Assembly: GCA_021781855.1 (NCBI GenBank) | Contig: JAJXWC010000077.1 | Span: forward strand, 1 to 9,908 | From: Bacillota bacterium | GTDB taxonomy: Bacteria > Bacillota > Bacilli > Lactobacillales > Streptococcaceae | Length of the DNA stretch: 9,908 nt | Direction of reading: 5' to 3' | Shown: positions 1 through 5,600 of the stretch, one piece after another | How the letters are laid out: the number at the start of each line of letters is the position of its first letter | How positions within the stretch are numbered: position 1 is the stretch's first letter | Notes under the pieces: generated by a model | What the model saw: only the letters and a program-made list of their open reading frames with translations | Told to the model about the DNA's origin: nothing | Databases searched by the model: none | Translations under genes and position numbers: made by a program

Positions 1-1761
1 ATTGAAGAAATTAACGAAGTTTTTGAGACTTCTGATTTGACTTTACCCGCAAAACCTTGGTTGCCTAATCTGGAAGAAAGAATTGTAACGTCTCATATTA
101 CTCTATCCCAAAAAAGAAAATTGAGTATTCCCCTTGGAGTGTTAGATATTCCAAGCCGGCAGGCACAAGAAATTTATCATTATGATATTGAAGAAAAATC
201 CCATACTCTTATCTTTTCAGCACCGGGTTATGGGAAGTCAACGACTTTGCAAACCATTGTAATGAATCTGGCTCGGCAAAACACACCAGAACAAGTTCAA
301 TTTAACCTCTTAGATTTTGGTACAAATGGCTTACTTCCGCTGAAAGATTTGCCTCACGTGGCCGACATTACACGCTTGGATGAGGAAGAAAAGCTTGAAA
401 AAGTTCTTGTGATTATCAAAGAGACGCTTGAGAGCCGTAAGCGCGATTTTCAAAAAGCAAGTGTGACAGACTATCATCAATATGAGAGAAAAGAGAAACG
501 AACTCTCCCTGTTATCATTAATGTCTTAGACGGTTATGATGCTTTGGCTGACGACAAACGAAAAGATAAGATTGATATTCTCATCACTCAAATTCTGCGT
601 GAAGGCGCAGCGTTGGGTGTTTACCTTTTGATGACGGCAAACCGTGCTGGTGCCATCAATAATAGAATGAGTACAAATATCCAAACAAATATTGTCTTAA
701 ATTTGATGGATGAGATGGAAATACGAGCAATTCTTGGAGAAAAAGGAATTCAAAGTTCAAGCATTGCTGGACGAGGACAATTAGTTGTGGAAGAAGCGAT
801 TACTTCCATTCAAATCTATTTGGCTTTGGAAAGTAAAAATGAAGCTTCTTACATTGAAAATATTATCTGTGAATGCAAGGAAATCAATACGAATTGGACA
901 GGAGAACGTCCTCAAAAAGTTCCTATCTTACCTGACCCTCTAGTTTATAAAGAAGTAGAACTTCAGGCTGATGATTCAGCTCTCATTTTAGGCTACTCTC
1001 AGGAAACAACATTGCCCTATCTTTGGGAGATTAGTCAGCTTCCTTTGCTTCTTGTTACCTTGGATACAGAAGAACAAGGCTATGCGCTTCTTGAATTCAT
1101 GCTTCGCCAGTTCAAACTGAAAAATAAAAAAATTGTTCTAGTTGACGGAACAGGTGAATATGGCGCTTATGAAAATCAATTTGATGAATATCTCTCAGAA
1201 AATGATTTATACAATGTCCGTTCCAGATTATTGGGGGGAGACTCAGTAAATACTGGTGGGATTGGTAAAGTTGATGACCAACCTTTTGAAGCTTCCTTTG
1301 ATTTTATGGCAGAATTTGATTTTACCGATGATCTTGATGAAAAAGCATCGTTACCTGCTCAAGAAATACAAGAAGAAGCAATTGATGAAGTACCGCTTGC
1401 AGAAGAAAAAGAGGAAGCGATTATTGAAGAAGATGTCATTTACTATATTCCAGATTTGGAAAGTGTTTTTTCAAGTCTTGATTTAAGTGTGCAAGATGTC
1501 AAAGTGCTAATGAAGCAGCATCAAAAAAATATCATTTTTGTCGCCTTTAACTCTTATATCGCGCCATCATTTGAGGAAAGCATCAAGTATTTGCGTGCAA
1601 AAAATAAAATCGGAATGTTTGGCGTGACACGGAGTGAACAAAAACAAGTTCCGATTACCGGATATTTAGGAAATGAAGGATACTTGGATCCAAATGAATT
1701 CTATGCTTATCAAGGCAGAAAATATGAGAAAGTCAGAATACCTATGGAGGAAGAAATTTAA
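1..1761 (+). CDS. essC: Type VIIb secretion motor ATPase EssC, C-terminal part (5' truncated by window edge)
   Basis: The frame is open from base 1, so the gene begins upstream; 586 residues are visible. This is the FtsK/SpoIIIE-type ATPase that drives T7SSb export at the membrane. An ATPase domain (D2) occupies about residues 45-270, with Walker A APGYGKST at residues 74-81 and a Walker B-like strand ending LDGYD near 176-180. The last domain (D3, about 320-586) is degenerate: the segment LPLLLVTLDTEEQGYALL stands where a Walker A loop is expected and has no GK(S/T). D3 also carries an acidic insert at about residues 424-477 (22 of 54 residues are D or E). The N-terminal FHA domains, membrane segments and D1 lie outside the window. 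The stop overlaps the ATG of the next gene (TAATG), so the effector genes are probably translationally coupled to essC. In Staphylococcus aureus, EssC C-terminal variants track with the effectors encoded downstream, and the same may hold here. Confidence 0.93.
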   Translation: MEEINEVFETSDLTLPAKPWLPNLEERIVTSHITLSQKRKLSIPLGVLDIPSRQAQEIYHYDIEEKSHTLIFSAPGYGKSTTLQTIVMNLARQNTPEQVQFNLLDFGTNGLLPLKDLPHVADITRLDEEEKLEKVLVIIKETLESRKRDFQKASVTDYHQYERKEKRTLPVIINVLDGYDALADDKRKDKIDILITQILREGAALGVYLLMTANRAGAINNRMSTNIQTNIVLNLMDEMEIRAILGEKGIQSSSIAGRGQLVVEEAITSIQIYLALESKNEASYIENIICECKEINTNWTGERPQKVPILPDPLVYKEVELQADDSALILGYSQETTLPYLWEISQLPLLLVTLDTEEQGYALLEFMLRQFKLKNKKIVLVDGTGEYGAYENQFDEYLSENDLYNVRSRLLGGDSVNTGGIGKVDDQPFEASFDFMAEFDFTDDLDEKASLPAQEIQEEAIDEVPLAEEKEEAIIEEDVIYYIPDLESVFSSLDLSVQDVKVLMKQHQKNIIFVAFNSYIAPSFEESIKYLRAKNKIGMFGVTRSEQKQVPITGYLGNEGYLDPNEFYAYQGRKYEKVRIPMEEEI

Positions 1762-2036
1762 TGGCTATTCAACATGATACAGAAGTCGCAGCACAAGCGA
1801 CGAAAGGGTTTAATGCAGGGCTTGGAGAACTGAAAACGAGTCCTCAAGCTCAAGGAGCAAGTTATTCTAATTTGTATGGGGTAACCAAAGGCGTCGTTGC
1901 GAACAATCAATATTTGGAATTAACAGGTCGCTATAAATCGGCCTTTACGTCATTCTCGCAAAAAATCAATGAGGTATCGCAAGCCTTTGAAGCGCTTGAT
2001 CATTCAGAAGCTTCAAATTTTAACGGAGGAAAATGA
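1761..2036 (+). CDS. Lap1-like T7SS targeting factor (DUF3130/TIGR04197-type, WXG100-like)
   Basis: This is a 91-residue, mostly helical protein without signal peptide or membrane segment. Its size, its place just ahead of a Lap2-like gene and an LXG gene, and its C-terminal FEALD (F76-x3-D80) match the Lap1 (DUF3130) targeting factors. In those, an FxxxD motif is needed for LXG toxin export, and the protein binds one end of the LXG helical bundle. There is no WXG turn; residues about 36-50 (SNLYGVTKGVVANNQ) may form the turn between two helices. The ATG overlaps the essC stop by one base, and GGAGG at 1746-1750 lies 10 bases upstream. The stop overlaps the next start (ATGA). It presumably acts in the cytoplasm as part of a Lap1-Lap2-toxin complex handed to EssC. 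The family call rests on recognition and context; a generic WXG100-like partner is the alternative. Confidence 0.83.
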   Translation: MAIQHDTEVAAQATKGFNAGLGELKTSPQAQGASYSNLYGVTKGVVANNQYLELTGRYKSAFTSFSQKINEVSQAFEALDHSEASNFNGGK

Positions 2037-2416
2037 TGGAGAGCGCTGAAGCAAGAAAGCGTGAGTCTGCTCGTAATCTTAATTTCCAACAGTTAGACCG
2101 TCAAAGTAAACAACTGGATAGTCAGATTAATCGAAATAAGCAGCAGCTGCGACAAATTGAGAAAGCAGAGCAAATTTTTACAGATATTCAAATTCGAAAA
2201 CAAAATCAGCTTGAAGAATTGAGTCAAAACTGGAAAGGGCAACATGCACTGTCAGTTTTATCAGAAGCGATGAGTAACCATCAAGCTTTTCATAGACAGC
2301 AAATTCGGCAAATTCATGAACGCAAGCGGAACATCGCTCAGTCTACGCGTTCACTTTATCAAAAGCAGGAAACACTCACACGAGCAAAACGTTTAGCAGT
2401 CAGAGGAGACAAATGA
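2033..2416 (+). CDS. Lap2-like T7SS targeting factor (DUF3958-type)
   Basis: This 127-residue protein is highly charged and rich in Gln, Arg and Lys. It is predicted to be almost entirely helical, with coiled-coil character over about residues 15-65 and 80-122 and a WKG turn at 67-69 (WXG-like) joining the two helices. Order and size match Lap2 (DUF3958), the second factor that LXG toxins need for export by T7SSb. It overlaps the preceding gene by four bases and ends one base before the toxin start. Two consecutive ATG codons exist (2033 and 2036). GGAGG at 2025-2029 leaves only 3 bases to the first but 6 to the second, so translation may begin at 2036 and give 126 residues. No cysteine, signal peptide or membrane segment is seen. 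The family assignment is inferred from architecture and not from an alignment. Confidence 0.8.
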   Translation: MMESAEARKRESARNLNFQQLDRQSKQLDSQINRNKQQLRQIEKAEQIFTDIQIRKQNQLEELSQNWKGQHALSVLSEAMSNHQAFHRQQIRQIHERKRNIAQSTRSLYQKQETLTRAKRLAVRGDK

Positions 2417-2417
2417 T

Positions 2418-4019
2418 ATGGGAATGGGAACACGAAAAATTCGTCAATCAGAGGCAGCAGCCTTAGGGGAACCACAAAGCGCAGTAAGTCAAAATAGTTC
2501 TGCATATAACGATTTATCTGGTTTTTTAGATGGATTTATCAATCAGTCAAAATTACAAGGCGCGGGTTGGGATAGCGCAAAGAAATTGGCAAATATTTAT
2601 AAAACGATTGACCAAACTTTTGTGATGGTTTCTGACCAATTAACGGATGCTAATAGTAAGGTGATAAGTGGGCAAGCCAATCTTTTAGATAGCCAAATTG
2701 ATGAAGAAGCATTGAAAAATCAGATGCTACAAAACCAAGCAACGATGACACAGCTTGCTTATGCAAGTACGCTCTGGAATTCTACGAATCCAGGGCAAGT
2801 CAATCCATCAAGCAATGCGCAAAGAAATCTTCAAACTTCAATTGGTAATGAGAATGCGGAAATTCAAAAGACTTTGGATAGTATGAATGATTTTGACTTA
2901 TCCACTAAGTACGCCTATGATGATTTACAACAGAGTATCGACAATCTTGCAAAATTGATTTCACAAGTGTCAAACTCAGCAAATACTTATGATTCAAAGA
3001 CAGGACTTTTTACGACAGCGCACATTGATATGAAATTGGTTAGCACATTAAACGGAAAAGTAAAAAAATATGAAGATAATTTACTCAAAACTAATGTGAA
3101 TGATCAAGCCAAAACATTATTAGATTTATATAAAAAATATGAAGGCTATGATCATGACTTCTATGATAATGCAGCGAAGCTTTTAAAAACCAACCCTAAA
3201 GAATTGATTGAGCTATTGTTGGAAAATGAAAAATTTGTGGAATCCATGCTGTATTCAAAAAATAAAGAAGTTACAAAACAATTTTTGAGAGTCTTTGGTG
3301 GACTTGAAGTGACAGAAGGATTTATAGACAATTTATCTAAGACAAGTGCAAAATATGCAGTAGAAAAAGTATTTAACAGTTCAGAATTTGCCAAATTTGC
3401 GGATAAACTGCCTGTTACGATTCAAGAGAAGGTATTGAATAAGATGATAAAACTGGAAAGTGACGGTTGGAATATTCTTGCTCCAGTTGCACATTTCTCT
3501 GAAACTCTAGGAGCATTTGGATTGGCAAAACCCGCAGTGGTAGTTTTGGAGAAATTAAAAAACTCTGAGACCTTTATGAAAGTTTTGAAAGTGGCGGGCC
3601 CTGCTTTAACCGCAGCAAATATTGCGACAGATGCTTTGGATGAATTCTCGAACCCTAACAGTAAGGCGTACGGGAATATGGACAAAGCCATTTATGGAGG
3701 AATGGTTCGTTATGCTTTAGAACTTGGACCAGTAGAAGGCGGAGAATATGGTGCAATAATAGGGAGTGTTTTCCCTGGGGCTGGTAATGTTATTGGAGGT
3801 GGGGTAGGATTCCTTGCTGGTAGCGCTAATACAGCATATCAAACATGGGGAGATCGCAAATTCAAGGATAAGATATTGGATTGGGCCTATGAACAATATG
3901 ATGATGGTCAAAAACAAAAACAAATGCTTGATAATTTGAACAACGCGGGTCTCGGAAATTTGGGGGATAAGCTTGCACATCCAGATTATGGAGAACTTTT
4001 TGCTCAGGCGGGGGTCTAA
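2418..4019 (+). CDS. LXG polymorphic toxin with glycine-zipper, probably membrane-permeabilising C-terminus
   Basis: This is a 533-residue T7SSb effector. The N-terminal ~190 residues are helical with the LXG signature (LQG at 46-48, followed by AGW), the region that binds Lap1 and Lap2. A variable helical middle follows (about 200-400). Near residues 440-468 are two GxxxGxxxG glycine zippers separated by an FPGAG turn; the stretch is hydrophobic and could insert into a membrane. After it comes a charged tail of about 65 residues. No nuclease, NADase, ADP-ribosyltransferase or lipid II hydrolase motif is visible. Glycine-zipper, pore-forming T7SS toxins are known, for example TelE of Streptococcus gallolyticus, and S. 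aureus TspA depolarises membranes; by analogy this toxin is inferred to damage the target cell membrane. The start at 2418 has AGGAG at 2404-2408, 9 bases upstream; an in-frame ATG at 2424 is too far. Two multi-pass membrane proteins downstream are the likely immunity partners. LXG identity is firm; the activity is inferred. Confidence 0.88.
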   Translation: MGMGTRKIRQSEAAALGEPQSAVSQNSSAYNDLSGFLDGFINQSKLQGAGWDSAKKLANIYKTIDQTFVMVSDQLTDANSKVISGQANLLDSQIDEEALKNQMLQNQATMTQLAYASTLWNSTNPGQVNPSSNAQRNLQTSIGNENAEIQKTLDSMNDFDLSTKYAYDDLQQSIDNLAKLISQVSNSANTYDSKTGLFTTAHIDMKLVSTLNGKVKKYEDNLLKTNVNDQAKTLLDLYKKYEGYDHDFYDNAAKLLKTNPKELIELLLENEKFVESMLYSKNKEVTKQFLRVFGGLEVTEGFIDNLSKTSAKYAVEKVFNSSEFAKFADKLPVTIQEKVLNKMIKLESDGWNILAPVAHFSETLGAFGLAKPAVVVLEKLKNSETFMKVLKVAGPALTAANIATDALDEFSNPNSKAYGNMDKAIYGGMVRYALELGPVEGGEYGAIIGSVFPGAGNVIGGGVGFLAGSANTAYQTWGDRKFKDKILDWAYEQYDDGQKQKQMLDNLNNAGLGNLGDKLAHPDYGELFAQAGV

Positions 4020-4020
4020 T

Positions 4021-4785
4021 ATGTCAGCTAGATTTAAAGATATTTCATTTGCTCAGGCACAAGAAATTATCACAAAGGATTATTATGAAAAAGATGCGAG
4101 TAACCCTGTAGGAAAAGTAGCGAAGCCGTGGGTATTTAGCATCATTTTATCTGTTATTTTCTTTTTGATGTTTTGGCTTTTTCTGGGGGTTTCAGGTGTT
4201 AAAAATGCTCCGATATATCCATTAATTATTTTTGTTATTCCAGTCAATTTTATTGTTTCCCTATTCATGCTTTTAATAAAAATGAGAGAATTGACGCTTC
4301 TTAAAAAAAGTTTAGCAACTAGTTTTATATGGATATATATTGGAGTTATTATAAGTATATTTATGCTTGTATCAAGCGGTGGGAGGATATTAATTCATAG
4401 GGAGTGGTTTAACTTTATATTATATTTGATTATATTTTCTTTAGGACTATGGATTATTGTTTATACATATAGAATTTTTTTACAAGATACTTATGAGCAA
4501 TATGGATTGAATAGCAAAAAAACTAAATTCAATCAAATTTATCGAAAATCTGCTGTTTGGGTTGTTATTGTAGGAATTATTCTAGCTTATATTTTTAGGA
4601 ATATTCCTGGAAGTCACGGCTCGACAGCACCACAATGGTTACAATATATTGGTGTTATTGGTTTATCTCTTATTATCATTCTGATTCCCGGCTTCCTTTT
4701 TTTAAGTGATATTATCAAAGGTTTACTCATAAAAAAATATTATAAAGAATTTAAAGTGTTGTATAAGGTAGAAGTTAATCACTGA
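4021..4785 (+). CDS. Six-pass membrane protein, candidate immunity protein to the LXG toxin
   Basis: I do not recognise the family. With ATG 4021 the product has 254 residues. The frame stays open upstream into the toxin gene, but this ATG lies one base after the toxin stop, as in a toxin-immunity pair, and is preceded by a G-rich stretch (4008-4014) that is only a weak ribosome site. A soluble ~35-residue N-terminus is followed by about six hydrophobic segments near residues 37-57, 64-86, 99-118, 129-150, 178-193 and 207-229, then a short Lys/Tyr-rich tail. There is no signal peptide. Base composition is notably low in GC (about 25% in sampled lines such as 4321-4380), well below the flanking essC and esaA. 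Position and topology suggest a membrane protein that blocks pore formation by the adjacent toxin in producing cells. That role is inferred; an accessory export factor is an alternative. Confidence 0.6.
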   Translation: MSARFKDISFAQAQEIITKDYYEKDASNPVGKVAKPWVFSIILSVIFFLMFWLFLGVSGVKNAPIYPLIIFVIPVNFIVSLFMLLIKMRELTLLKKSLATSFIWIYIGVIISIFMLVSSGGRILIHREWFNFILYLIIFSLGLWIIVYTYRIFLQDTYEQYGLNSKKTKFNQIYRKSAVWVVIVGIILAYIFRNIPGSHGSTAPQWLQYIGVIGLSLIIILIPGFLFLSDIIKGLLIKKYYKEFKVLYKVEVNH

Positions 4786-4820
4786 ATATAAAAGATAATT
4801 AGAGAAAAAGGAGAGAAGAG

Positions 4821-5516
4821 ATGCAAGAATGGACGAAAGAGGAACTTTTCGCTAAAATTTACAATTTTTTGTTAGATTCTAAAATTCAATTTGAAAAACG
4901 GGATATTTTATTGAGGGCTAAACAAAATTTAGAGCAAGGACAAAGTGTGAATAGTGTTTTGAAACGACTCCATAGTGACCTTCAGCACATTAGGAGATTA
5001 GGAGCGAGTGCTTTGACTGGAGCGCTTTTAGACTTTGATGATGAAATTTCAAGTCAAATTGGTGGAAAGAGTAAAGTCACTGTAGATGAGAAGCAAACTT
5101 TGATAAAAAAAGCTAAACGAGCAGCTCTAATCGGTGCGATTGCAGGTTCGTTGTTGTCAATAAGTCCAATCATGCTGGGGTTATCTTTGTCTTCTTATTT
5201 TCCGAATCTTAGCTTAGTAATAATAGTGTTTGACATTATATCTCTTATTTCGTTTTGGTTCGGATTTCTTCGTATCGATGATGCACATGGTGTCGGCTGG
5301 TCGATTTATCTTTTAATTATTGGGATTTCATCATTATTGGGAGGATTTATCCAAATTTTGAATGCTCAATTACTTGTTATTATTTCACCGATAGCATTTG
5401 CAACGCCAATTTTATCATTTATAGCAGGGATTTCATGGATTCTTGGTTTTACTTTTAGAATAAAGGCGAAGCCAAACGTTGAAGGAAAAGTAAAAGTTGA
5501 AGTTATTAATGAGTAG
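4821..5516 (+). CDS. Membrane protein with N-terminal bacteriocin-immunity-like helical domain, candidate second immunity protein
   Basis: This is a 231-residue protein with AAGGAG at 4808-4813, 7 bases before the ATG, and 35 bases after the previous gene. The first ~80 residues are soluble and helical. The spacing of hydrophobic and charged residues (KIYNFLLDSKI, then RDILLRAKQNLEQG, then VLKRLHSDL, then an acidic DFDDEI end) resembles the four-helix EntA_Immun-type domain of class IIa bacteriocin immunity proteins. About residues 101-121, 130-150, 158-180 and 183-212 are hydrophobic, giving four or five membrane passes, followed by a charged tail rich in Lys, Val and Glu. Class IIa immunity proteins are normally small and soluble without such a membrane part, so this looks like a fusion. 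Next to a glycine-zipper T7SS toxin it is a plausible immunity factor; a stand-alone orphan immunity gene is also possible. The domain match is from memory of the family pattern only. Confidence 0.6.
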   Translation: MQEWTKEELFAKIYNFLLDSKIQFEKRDILLRAKQNLEQGQSVNSVLKRLHSDLQHIRRLGASALTGALLDFDDEISSQIGGKSKVTVDEKQTLIKKAKRAALIGAIAGSLLSISPIMLGLSLSSYFPNLSLVIIVFDIISLISFWFGFLRIDDAHGVGWSIYLLIIGISSLLGGFIQILNAQLLVIISPIAFATPILSFIAGISWILGFTFRIKAKPNVEGKVKVEVINE

Positions 5517-5543
5517 TTTGTGGATCTTAATTCCTTGAGGAGA

Positions 5544-5558
5544 GAGCGAAAATCGCTC
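5544..5558 (+). other. Short perfect stem-loop upstream of esaA
   Basis: GAGCGA-AAA-TCGCTC forms a 6-bp stem with a 3-base loop in the 84-base gap between the second immunity candidate and esaA. It is followed by ATTTAGG and not by a run of T, so it would be at best a weak terminator. It could instead be an mRNA processing or stability element separating effector from apparatus transcripts. I found no convincing promoter between it and esaA. Confidence 0.4.
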
Positions 5559-5600
5559 ATTTAGGTAAATATTATTATTAATTTCAACGAAGGAATAAAT

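Noticed and set aside
1256..1486. 76-codon + strand frame encoding a Lys/Leu-rich peptide
   Set aside because: It is the shifted reading of the acidic, GAA/GAT-rich insert of essC; such shadows give Lys/Leu runs. It has no ribosome site of its own.
2418..4019. Enzymatic toxin domain (nuclease, NADase, ADP-ribosyltransferase, lipid II phosphatase) in the LXG protein
   Set aside because: I looked for catalytic motifs such as HNH, DxD clusters or RSE-type patterns in the C-terminal third and saw none; the glycine zippers are the only distinctive signal.
3973..4020. Upstream extension of the six-pass membrane protein to a TTG at 3973
   Set aside because: It would overlap the toxin by 47 bases and add an unlikely N-terminus. 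ATG 4021, one base after the toxin stop, fits the gene spacing of the cassette.
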